From IMG/VR virus record IMGVR_UViG_3300030202_000138, positions 1-24,473 of that record: a stretch of 24,473 nucleotides of DNA; one strand, 5' to 3'. Source of the DNA: a virus. A program made the position numbers and the translations under genes. The notes under the pieces were generated by a model. That model searched no databases, was not told the DNA's origin, and saw only the letters and a program-made list of their open reading frames with translations. This document shows positions 14,434-20,365 of this stretch, piece by piece (positions within the stretch are counted from its first letter, which is position 1; every line of letters starts with the position of its first letter).

Positions 14434-14843
14434 CAGGCTTTCCTCTTCCTTGAACCCTTGTCCATGGTCTTGACCGCTGCAAACTTCTTACGGCCCATCT
14501 TCTTCTCCATGCCTTCGCTCTCGCGGCGGCGAGAACCCAAGTTTCCTTTGGCCTTGTTACGTGAGCCTAATGACTCATCCAGACGAGCATTGAACCCCTG
14601 CTTCTTCTTTCCAGCAGGTTTCTTCTTTGCCGGGCCACCCTTCGACATGGCCTTCTTCGGGGGACGACCACGCTTGCTCCCATAAGTACCCTTACCTTGA
14701 GGCATAACTCTATCTCCTTCACTACTAGCTATTGCCAGAGCTTGTTTGCGATTCGTAACTTTTTTGCCTGAACTGCTTTTAAGAGTACCACGCTTATACT
14801 CACCCATAACCTTCGCAACTTTTTTGTCACGGGCAGAAGACAT
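14433..14843 (-). CDS. Very basic protein: DUF6496-like N-terminus plus AT-hook-like Lys/Arg-rich tail (136 aa)
   Basis: I place the start at 14843 (ATGA overlap with the preceding stop), not at the upstream 14903, because the upstream part lies wholly inside the neighbouring gene. Residues about 7-43 (KKVAKVMGEYKRGTLKSSSG, then KKVTNRKQALAIASSEG) match the pattern I know as DUF6496, a short domain in phage and bacterial proteins. The rest is Lys/Arg/Gly-rich. It includes GTYGSKRGRPPKKA (52-65), whose RGRP core with basic flanks resembles an AT-hook, and two Ser/Arg segments near LDESLGSRNKAKG and LGSRRRESEGMEKK. Many marine phages carry GTYGS-GRP proteins separately, so this may be a fusion. 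DNA binding is likely from charge and motif, but unproven. Confidence 0.78.
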   Translation of the reverse strand: MSSARDKKVAKVMGEYKRGTLKSSSGKKVTNRKQALAIASSEGDRVMPQGKGTYGSKRGRPPKKAMSKGGPAKKKPAGKKKQGFNARLDESLGSRNKAKGNLGSRRRESEGMEKKMGRKKFAAVKTMDKGSRKRKA

Positions 14844-15007
14844 CAGACAACCTTCATCACAATTGCAAACAGCCCCGATACAATAGCAATGTTGAACGCC
14901 CAACTCATCAACTCAAGACGAGCCAATCGTTTTTCTATTGCTTCCCACCGAACAGCACATTCTCGCTCATGCGCCATAAGTTCAGCAGCCAACTTACTAT
15001 CAGCCAT
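14843..15007 (-). CDS. XhlA/holin-like small membrane protein (54 aa)
   Basis: The protein starts at 15007 (MADSKLAAELMAHERECAVR), inside the end of the preceding structural gene, with a stop that overlaps the next ATG. The first 30 residues form an amphipathic heptad-like helix (ERECAVRWEAIEKRLARLEL). The last 20 are a hydrophobic helix followed by Lys (MSWAFNIAIVSGLFAIVMK). This coiled coil plus C-terminal transmembrane helix is the layout of XhlA-type proteins associated with phage lysis. In this group the gene commonly sits in the structural module. It could instead be an inner-membrane anchor used in assembly or ejection. No endolysin is visible in the window. Confidence 0.7.
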   Translation of the reverse strand: MADSKLAAELMAHERECAVRWEAIEKRLARLELMSWAFNIAIVSGLFAIVMKVV

Positions 15008-15977
15008 CAAACATAAATGTGGCTGAGGTAAGAAGATCCACATCTACCGGCATATCAAAACTCATGCTTGTAGCAAACCGTATTCCAGATCCACCAACGT
15101 CCGGGTAGTTAACCACCCCGTCACCTTGGCCCGGATTAAAGGTAAGCAACGCACTGCCTGCCGCAGAAGATGTTGCACCATCTTCCATAGCAATCTCTGC
15201 TTTAGCAGCATTTGCAGCTTGCACCATGTACCAGTTCTTGAGGCGCGTATCCTGATTGTTAATCATAATACGGATACCAGCTATCACGCCTGCGCTGACA
15301 CTATTGCTGTCAGAAGCTGACGCTTTAACTGAGGACACAAACCTGAAAAACTTAGACCCGGTAGCAGTGCCAGAGTTAGGCCCTGTAATGTCTTCGGTTT
15401 GCACCGCACCATAAACATCAAGGCCACTGACAGTAAACGTAATCGCACTGGAGTTACCATCAGACGTGATGTTTATTTGGCGGCACAGGCTACCAAAATC
15501 TACATGACCGGCATTGTCGCCAACAGTTACAGCATTTGTCGTACCGCTGCTAAACACCATGTCCACACGAGAAAACAAATTTACAGTGTAGACGCTGGCA
15601 GCATTAGGCCCTGTAAGGGTTTCCGTTACTTCCAGACCACTCCCGTTCAGCCCTTTAACTGTAAAGGTCAAACTTGAGTTGTTGTTACTAGAAGATATAG
15701 AAACCCTACGAGGCGAAGACACGCCAAAGTTTACACGTCGCTTTCCACCGATTTCATCGGAGTCTGCGCCGTTGATACTAAGTTGCCCTGTCACGCTCTG
15801 AGACGTGCAGATGCCGTCACCATCACCAGCCGTTGCCATGCCGCCATCAAGCAGCATATAGAACTGGTCATCGGTTAACGTAGCTGCATCTCCACAGGCA
15901 TCAGTGTCTGCCGCAGGGTTACTTTTGTTTTCCGCAGAACCTGAGTAGGTGTAAGTGAATGACCTTAAACTAGTCAT
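15000..15977 (-). CDS. Putative virion structural protein with duplicated domain (325 aa)
   Basis: This 325-residue Ser/Thr/Gly/Asn-rich protein has no membrane segment and probably a beta-sandwich fold. Residues 84-153 and 161-230 are a direct duplication with 77-residue spacing. Each has S-x-x-x-x-SS-(L/I)-TFTV-(K/S)GL, then a V-x-(T/E)-E-(T/D)-(L/I)TGPN strand and a V/F strand. The C-terminus (GIRFATSMSFDMPVDVDLLT) is distinct. Proximity to the major capsid gene and the terminator suggests a head-decoration or head-fibre role, by inference. The start at 15977 has a strong AGGAGG 5 bases upstream. The stop overlaps the next small gene. I do not recognise a named family. Confidence 0.78.
   Translation of the reverse strand: MTSLRSFTYTYSGSAENKSNPAADTDACGDAATLTDDQFYMLLDGGMATAGDGDGICTSQSVTGQLSINGADSDEIGGKRRVNFGVSSPRRVSISSSNNNSSLTFTVKGLNGSGLEVTETLTGPNAASVYTVNLFSRVDMVFSSGTTNAVTVGDNAGHVDFGSLCRQINITSDGNSSAITFTVSGLDVYGAVQTEDITGPNSGTATGSKFFRFVSSVKASASDSNSVSAGVIAGIRIMINNQDTRLKNWYMVQAANAAKAEIAMEDGATSSAAGSALLTFNPGQGDGVVNYPDVGGSGIRFATSMSFDMPVDVDLLTSATFMFDG
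15288..15728 (-). repeat. Duplicated ~70-residue domain in the 325-residue virion protein
   Basis: Repeat 1 spans residues 84-153 and repeat 2 spans 161-230, offset 77 residues. Matching words are SSLTFTVKGL with SAITFTVSGL, ETLTGPN with EDITGPN, LFSRV with FFRFV, and AVTVG with SVSAG. This suggests an in-frame tandem duplication of one beta domain. Confidence 0.85.
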
Positions 15978-15997
15978 CAGAACCTCCTTCCAGTTCC

Positions 15998-16459
15998 TTA
16001 AGCGTAATTGGTGTTCTGCTGATACAGGAAGGTAAGCCTGACTTCACCAGAGGATGTAGCCGCTGAGTTGGTGACGTTCATCCTTACATCACTGGTTCCA
16101 ACATCTTCCCACGCCAAAGCACCGCCAGCTTTTGTCGTTGGGTACTGCCGTCCAGCCGTCGTGCCAATAGTGTAGGCATTAACAAACGCCGTGGCTGAAC
16201 CACCCACCTTGCCAACGCTAATGTTGGTTGAGCCACTTGCAGCCGTAATAATGTCAAAGACAATATCAATGATCTGCGAATTGGCTGGGATAATTACATT
16301 CGTGGCTCCTGCCGCAATAGCGCCGCTTGAAAGGTCAATTGCGTGGGACTGTGCCATAACAACTTGGCCGACATTCTTCATGTCGGTGCCCACCACTGTT
16401 CCGGTAGTTTCTTTAATGGTCCCCGCTTTAATCGGGCCTGAGAAAGTCGTCGAACTCAT
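15998..16459 (-). CDS. Putative head-associated virion protein (153 aa)
   Basis: This 153-residue protein starts MSSTTFSGPIKAGTIKETTG and continues GTDMKNVGQVVMAQS. It then shows alternating hydrophobic strands (TNVIIPANSQIIDIVFDI, MNVTNSAATSSGEVRLTFLY). The phrases SGPIKAGTI and GQVVMAQS fit head decoration or head-associated proteins I have seen next to capsid genes in marine phages. No enzyme motif is present. The start at 16459 has GGAG 6 bases upstream. It is the first gene after the capsid-gene terminator, so its level depends on read-through or on a promoter I could not identify. A capsid-cementing role is plausible, not shown. Confidence 0.75.
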   Translation of the reverse strand: MSSTTFSGPIKAGTIKETTGTVVGTDMKNVGQVVMAQSHAIDLSSGAIAAGATNVIIPANSQIIDIVFDIITAASGSTNISVGKVGGSATAFVNAYTIGTTAGRQYPTTKAGGALAWEDVGTSDVRMNVTNSAATSSGEVRLTFLYQQNTNYA

Positions 16460-16535
16460 TTCATTCTCCTATGAGAGATAAACCCCACCGTCGTCATAGC
16501 GTCTGCTGGGTCAGTCGATAGGGCTAGTAACACCC

Positions 16536-16565
16536 AGAAAGAATAAGGGGGGCATACGCCCCCCC
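16536..16565 (-). terminator. Rho-independent terminator after the major capsid gene
   Basis: A 7-bp GC stem (16547-16553 with 16558-16564) has the 4-base loop ATAC and begins 6 bases beyond the capsid TAA. On the minus strand it is followed by a T-rich run, CTTATTCTTTCT. It is the only convincing intrinsic terminator in the window. Confidence 0.8.
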
Positions 16566-16570
16566 TATAA

Positions 16571-17488
16571 TTAAGCAGCACCTTCGCAGCCGAAGATACC
16601 AAGCGGATCGGAAACGCCAAACGAATAGCGCTCCCGTGCCTTGTAACGCACGTTGCCCGTGTCGAAGTCGCCGTCCATAGAAGTCTGGAGCGGAACACGA
16701 GTAAAGTGTTTCATGCCGTTTGGAACATCGGTAATGAGATACCAAGAGTCACTGTCGGTGAGATAGTGGTTCACCGAATAACCCTCAGGAATAGTCCCGT
16801 TGTTCTTAATGGCGTTGATGTCATTGTCAGCCGTACCAGTGCGACCATCCGAATCGAGGATGCGAGTAGCCACAAACATATTGTTCGGCGGGACAATCAA
16901 CTTACGCGGACGAGCAGCAATCAACAGACCCTTTTCATCCACATAACCGGCAATCTGAATAACAGCAGCTTCAAGGCTGGTCTCATTCAAATCGGCCTGA
17001 GTGGTCGGGGTGTTGGAGTTGGTACCGCCAGCTACAGTCGGGTGAGCCGTGTTAAACAATGACACGCCATCACCAGAGTTGAAGTTGTTGACAGTTGGGA
17101 GACCCTGATTGAGAGGAACCGCAGCCTTCACCTGCTTGGTGTAAGCCATGGCTCTTGCCAATGCTTTTGTATAACGCGCTGAAAGCGAATCATACAAGTT
17201 GTCCTCCATAGCCTCCTCCGTAATGGCGAAGCCCATGGCAATGGTCTCGTTGTTGTAACGAACCGAGAAGCTCTCACTAGCAGAGTCGTAAGAGATTGCT
17301 TCCCCCTCAGGTTTGACCGGAGCCTGCCCGAAGCCCGTCAGCTTGACTTCCTCTTCAAATGAGCGATCCGAGGTTTCCGTCTCATAGATCTCGTCACTCT
17401 CATTTTCGTAGGTTTCATACGTCAAACCAAACAAAGCATTGAGGCCGGGAAGAAGCTCCTTCAGCATTTGCGCTCTTGAAATAGCCAT
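16571..17488 (-). CDS. Major capsid protein (HK97 fold, Mu gpT-like)
   Basis: This 305-residue protein starts MAISRAQMLKELLPGLNALF, then GLTYETYENESDEIYETETS and EEEVKLTGFGQAPVKPEGEA. That start is typical of Mu gpT-like major head subunits in marine phages. The central part holds the long spine helix (SLSARYTKALARAMAYTKQV), TAHPTVAGG-like P-domain elements (LFNTAHPTVAGG), and IVPPNNMFVATRILDSD. The C-terminus carries a beta hinge (RVPLQTSMDGDFDTGN, ERYSFGVSDPLGIFG). No delta domain is obvious and a separate scaffold gene lies upstream. The start at 17488 has AGGAGG 8 bases upstream, among the best sites here, as expected for an abundant protein. A terminator follows the stop. Confidence 0.9.
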   Translation of the reverse strand: MAISRAQMLKELLPGLNALFGLTYETYENESDEIYETETSDRSFEEEVKLTGFGQAPVKPEGEAISYDSASESFSVRYNNETIAMGFAITEEAMEDNLYDSLSARYTKALARAMAYTKQVKAAVPLNQGLPTVNNFNSGDGVSLFNTAHPTVAGGTNSNTPTTQADLNETSLEAAVIQIAGYVDEKGLLIAARPRKLIVPPNNMFVATRILDSDGRTGTADNDINAIKNNGTIPEGYSVNHYLTDSDSWYLITDVPNGMKHFTRVPLQTSMDGDFDTGNVRYKARERYSFGVSDPLGIFGCEGAA

Positions 17489-17500
17489 CTATCTAGCCTC

Positions 17501-18115
17501 CTATGCCAACGTGCTCATATCGTACTGATGCACGCCGGGGTTCCAAGTTACCAGAACATCGGGATATGTATCAGTCCAATCATTATTGGGCGCGTCGTAA
17601 AGCCCAATAATACGAACAGCAAGGGTTGCGGTGGTAGCAGCGTCCGCATCAACGGTCATCTTGCTCTGCTTACTTAAGTCGAGCGTGTTGACCGCCGTGA
17701 TGTTCGTCAGAGCAGAGTTCTTTCCTGCGTCCGTCGAAGCCATCGCGGCATCTGCCTGTACCTTGAAGACAGCGCGAGGATTGTCCCAGACATAAACCTG
17801 AACGTCAGAGTGTCCAGAAGCAGTCATCGCACTAGCTACAAGATGGTTTGAAAACGTCAAAGCCCCCGTGGTTCCGTCTACATAACGAAACCCGCAGGCA
17901 ACACCGATGGGAGTGTTGGTTGCCGAAAACGTAGTCGTTGGGGTGGCTGCAATAGCCGTCGTAACACCGGCAGCAAAGTGTACGGGTTGCCCCGCAAAAA
18001 TCGCGTTGGTATTATTAGATCCCAAAGGATACATGGTTTGACCACTGGTATTGTACCCTTGACCAAGTATTCCGACTTGAACCATCCCATAAGGCGCTTC
18101 TACTGAACCAGCCAT
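17501..18115 (-). CDS. Putative head decoration/stabilisation protein (204 aa)
   Basis: This 204-residue protein lies immediately before the major capsid gene, the usual place of decoration proteins. It begins MAGSVEAPYGMVQVGILGQG. It contains GQPVHFAAGVTTAI, IGVACGFRYVDGTTGALTFS, VQVYVWDNPRAVFKVQADAA and a C-terminal LAVRIIGLYDAPNNDW plus VLVTWNPGVHQY. The V-(Y/W)-D-x-P-x-x-x-F-x-V-Q-x-D motif recurs in marine phage proteins annotated as head or structural proteins in my memory. Beta-rich character fits a capsid-surface or cement protein. The start has AGGAG 10 bases upstream. No catalytic motif is seen. The exact family is not certain. Confidence 0.8.
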   Translation of the reverse strand: MAGSVEAPYGMVQVGILGQGYNTSGQTMYPLGSNNTNAIFAGQPVHFAAGVTTAIAATPTTTFSATNTPIGVACGFRYVDGTTGALTFSNHLVASAMTASGHSDVQVYVWDNPRAVFKVQADAAMASTDAGKNSALTNITAVNTLDLSKQSKMTVDADAATTATLAVRIIGLYDAPNNDWTDTYPDVLVTWNPGVHQYDMSTLA

Positions 18116-18146
18116 GATTCAATTTCTCCTTACGAAAAATGGAGAG

Positions 18147-18614
18147 CTATTGCCCTCCGTTGCCAAAGTCAACCCGCGTCTTCCTCTCCGGTTGTAAGAG
18201 AGGCATACGTGGATCTTGCTCCCGCATGAAATTAGAATCCACTGCTGCCATTTGTTGAGCAGCTAGATCCCTATAGTATTGCGCACGCTGTTGACTTTTC
18301 TCTTTTGGCATTTTGCAAAGAAGCAATCCACCAACTTCAATGTTCCCGTCTTTTCCAAAACGCGAGTCTACATCCGATTGGATGCAAAGCTCAGGATGGT
18401 CTTCGGCCCTACAGGGCGTCCAACCACCACGAAACATCTTAGAGACATTCGTGTTATCAGCGTGACCAACTATAGAAGTGCGTATCCACCTAAACACCCA
18501 TCCCTCCTGCGGGTCAGGATTGGGTAAGATAGAAGGCGGTACCCACCCGGTTTCTGTGCGCGACTCTAGTTCGCGTGTTTCATGCTCTCGTTTAGTCCGA
18601 GGGTCATCTACCAT
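18147..18614 (-). CDS. Conserved phage protein of unknown function (155 aa)
   Basis: The start overlaps the scaffold gene end by 11 bases, suggesting coupling. The sequence is charged with a defined core: GWVFRWIRTSIVGHADNTNV, SKMFRGGWTPCRAEDHPEL and SRFGKDGNIEVGGLLLCKMP. A helical stretch follows (SQQRAQYYRDLAAQQMAAVD) and a C-terminal FMREQDPRMPLLQPERKTRV. The order R-W-I-R-T-S ... N-V-(S) ... G-W-x-P ... DSRF ... VGGL-LCK ... DPRMPL is a pattern I recognise from marine podovirus-like phages, where it sits between scaffold and capsid without assigned function. A small head assembly or internal protein is the contextual guess. Confidence 0.8.
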   Translation of the reverse strand: MVDDPRTKREHETRELESRTETGWVPPSILPNPDPQEGWVFRWIRTSIVGHADNTNVSKMFRGGWTPCRAEDHPELCIQSDVDSRFGKDGNIEVGGLLLCKMPKEKSQQRAQYYRDLAAQQMAAVDSNFMREQDPRMPLLQPERKTRVDFGNGGQ

Positions 18615-19512
18615 GCGCCATATCCTTTGCTATCTGATTAGCATATTGCTCCGCTGTCACCCCAAGTTTCTTGGCGAGATCAACTTGGGATTGTGTCAAC
18701 GTAACCTTGCGCGGGGCTTTGCCTGCACGAGTTGCAGGGGCCACCACGGATTTTCGCGGCGCTTCCTCACGAGGAGGATCGCCACCATCAAAATGATCAG
18801 GGAAGACTTGTCTTACCCGCTCATCTATACGTTGGTAGTAGTCTTCAGATTGCGGAGATATCCGCTCGTCCACTACCAGTTTTTCGTGGAGGCCATAGGC
18901 AAAGGAAGTCATTTCCTTGTCCTGACCGAACCACGGATTCTCGCGCAGCCATTCGATAGCACGAGGATCTGGAGGAGGAACATACTCCTGTTGCTGAGGC
19001 TGTGCCTGAGCTACTGGGGCCTGCTCCCCTTGTACTGGGCGCATTTCTTCAACACTGCGCCGAGAAAACTGTGCGTCATTAACGCGTTTCTGGGCATCCA
19101 CGATGCGATCTGTATCACCCGCCTCGTAGGCTTCCCGGAAATCTTTTTCCGCCATCTGAAGCTCGCTGTCCGTCTTTGCTTCAGTAGCCTTAAAAAGAGC
19201 CTCGTTTCCTCTTTGCAAGAGGCCCTTCAATTCGCGGTTCTCCTGCACGATACGTTGTGCGTGAGCCACCGCTTCTTGGTTCTGCCGCTCTGCCGTCTCT
19301 CTGGCACGGCGTTGCTCATGGAACTCGTACTTCAAACGCTTGATGCGTTTTTGCACACGATCCGAATACTGCCCAATCTCATCTTCTGAGATATCGAAAT
19401 CGGCTGCTGCCTCTTGATCACGCGGAGCAACACGATCCTCTTCGGGAGTATCATCAACGACTTGAACTTCTACGTCGCTTTCGGTTGCGACTTCTACCGC
19501 TTCTTCAGCCAT
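18604..19512 (-). CDS. Scaffolding protein
   Basis: This 302-residue acidic-to-basic protein has no globular enzyme motif, and lies between co-chaperonin and capsid genes. Residues about 45-125 form an extended charged coiled coil (RVQKRIKRLKYEFHEQRRAR, KDFREAYEAGDTDRIVDAQK). A Pro/Gln linker follows (QAPVAQAQPQQQEYVPPPDP), then DPRAIEWLRENPWFGQDKEM and a helical segment. It ends with a basic capsid-binding-like end (RKVTLTQSQVDLAKKLGVTA). This is the standard layout of internal scaffolds in tailed phages. Two tandem ATGs (19515, 19512) overlap the groES stop. GAGG at 19518-19521 is 5 bases from the second but 2 from the first, so 19512 is preferred. Confidence 0.88.
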   Translation of the reverse strand: MAEEAVEVATESDVEVQVVDDTPEEDRVAPRDQEAAADFDISEDEIGQYSDRVQKRIKRLKYEFHEQRRARETAERQNQEAVAHAQRIVQENRELKGLLQRGNEALFKATEAKTDSELQMAEKDFREAYEAGDTDRIVDAQKRVNDAQFSRRSVEEMRPVQGEQAPVAQAQPQQQEYVPPPDPRAIEWLRENPWFGQDKEMTSFAYGLHEKLVVDERISPQSEDYYQRIDERVRQVFPDHFDGGDPPREEAPRKSVVAPATRAGKAPRKVTLTQSQVDLAKKLGVTAEQYANQIAKDMAHGR

Positions 19513-19877
19513 CATGCCCTCGTGTATCCACGCGGATCATCAACAACGGCTTCGACGCCATCATCGTTAATCAGCCTGAACTCCTTACCATGTATTTTGA
19601 TACGTGTCCCCTGAAAAGCACGGAAGAGAATAAAGTCACCTTCCTTGCACCACGGTCCCGAAGGAAACCGCTTTTCATCTTTGTACGCATCAGGCCCCAC
19701 TTTAATAACGAAGCCAACAATACTGGCAACAGATTCTGTCTCCATAGCATGATCTGTTTTGTATATGCCACCAACTGTTTTCTCTTCAACCTCAGGCATG
19801 CCTATCAACAACCTGTAGCCTTGCGGCTCAGGAAGTTGAGTTGGCGCATCTTTCTTTAACTCAACCACTTCAGACAT
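19512..19877 (-). CDS. Phage GroES-like co-chaperonin (Cpn10)
   Basis: This 121-residue protein follows the GroES order. A strand start (GYRLLIGMPEVEEKTVGGIY) includes the mobile-loop-like VGGIYKTD (35-42). Then come IVGFVIKVGPDAY, a short roof-like hairpin, and the C-terminal beta core KEGDFILFRAFQGTRIKIHG with FRLINDDGVEAVV. GroES caps GroEL and assists folding; phage forms (T4 gp31 is the best known) serve capsid protein folding. Its location between portal and scaffold fits that. The GroEL-contact tripeptide reads I-Y-K here rather than the usual I-V-L, so binding may differ. I use ATG 19877: GAGGA at 19883-19887 is 5 bases upstream. The earlier ATG at 19889 lacks such a site. Loss of the N-terminal 20 residues would leave the domain complete. 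Confidence 0.87.
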   Translation of the reverse strand: MSEVVELKKDAPTQLPEPQGYRLLIGMPEVEEKTVGGIYKTDHAMETESVASIVGFVIKVGPDAYKDEKRFPSGPWCKEGDFILFRAFQGTRIKIHGKEFRLINDDGVEAVVDDPRGYTRA

Positions 19878-19882
19878 AATGT

Positions 19883-19887
19883 TCCTC
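19883..19887 (-). promoter_or_regulatory. Shine-Dalgarno that decides the groES start
   Basis: GAGGA on the minus strand sits 5 bases before ATG 19877 and overlaps the alternative upstream ATG 19889. It argues for the shorter 121-residue product. Confidence 0.65.
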
Positions 19888-19928
19888 ATTGCGCGTTGCT
19901 TTCAAAAGGGGCAACGGTTCCCTTTGCG

Positions 19929-20123
19929 CTACTCCTCCTCGTCCTGCTCCTTGGCAAGATCAAGAAGTTCACGTTCTGCGAGAGCTATCCCGTCAATGCG
20001 GCCTACCATTCTCTGGTATTCCGGGTAATCTTTTGCGCCTCCTGTTGCGAGATGGTCTGCACCTTCGTTCATGTATTCACGAAGACGTTTTTGCAACAGG
20101 GCAGCGAGAGTTTGGACATCCAT
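19929..20123 (-). CDS. Small conserved helical phage protein (64 aa)
   Basis: This 64-residue acidic helical protein begins MDVQTLAALLQKRLREYMNE and continues GGAKDYPEYQRMVGRIDGIA, then LAERELLDLAKEQDEEE. The motif GG-x-KD-x-x-EY-x-x-x-x-GRI-G-ALAERE-LLDL is a small-protein pattern I recognise from marine phages next to portal genes, with no function assigned. Its ATG lies in the stop of the previous gene (TAATG overlap at 20123). A 50-base gap separates it from the groES start at 19877. It could be an assembly factor or portal partner; that is position-based only. Confidence 0.78.
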   Translation of the reverse strand: MDVQTLAALLQKRLREYMNEGADHLATGGAKDYPEYQRMVGRIDGIALAERELLDLAKEQDEEE

Positions 20124-20365
20124 TAAGAACTGCTCTTGTTAATCTTTGCCCAATACTTCTTGGCCTGCTCAGGGTACATACGATCCCCTTCAAGCGTGAC
20201 CAATGGAATAACATTCTTTTTTGGCGCAGCCTTTTTTGTCTGCGGCTTCGCCTCCACGCCACCAACCGAAACAAATGCTTCGTTTACATCCGGTGTGGAT
20301 GGATCGTCAGATTTGTAATGCCCCTTTGCCGTTCTTGCTCTTTTACGAGCAGCTTCCTTAGCCAT
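20123..20365 (-). CDS. Small basic phage protein (80 aa)
   Basis: This 80-residue Lys/Ala-rich protein is basic in the first half (MAKEAARKRARTAKGHYKSD). It then carries DDPSTPDVNEAFV and ends LVTLEGDRMYPEQAKKYWAK. The phrase KGHYKSDDPSTPDVNEAFV recurs in small marine phage ORFs adjacent to portal genes, as far as I can recall, without known function. The ATG overlaps the portal stop (TAATG at 20365) and the stop overlaps the next gene, so it is fully coupled. Charge hints at nucleic-acid or acidic-protein contact. Confidence 0.78.
   Translation of the reverse strand: MAKEAARKRARTAKGHYKSDDPSTPDVNEAFVSVGGVEAKPQTKKAAPKKNVIPLVTLEGDRMYPEQAKKYWAKINKSSS

Noticed and set aside
14844-14903. Cys-rich N-terminal extension (MGVQHCYCIGAVCNCDEGC) of the basic protein as a possible metal-binding motif
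   Set aside because: This part overlaps the preceding small membrane protein gene in another frame. The ATG at 14843 shares ATGA with its stop and begins the conserved-looking region.
15008-15043. Extended N-terminus of the XhlA-like protein
   Set aside because: It lies inside the end of the 325-residue gene; the ATG at 15007 begins the helix that looks conserved.
16460-16535. Promoter between the capsid terminator and the next gene
   Set aside because: No pair of -35 and -10 like elements with proper spacing stood out by eye, so I do not annotate one.
18478-19389. 303-residue plus-strand ORF antisense to the scaffold gene
   Set aside because: It lies almost wholly opposite the scaffold gene, which has clear coiled coils, ribosome site and operon context. 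The antisense product has odd Cys/Leu/Arg-rich composition and no recognisable domain.
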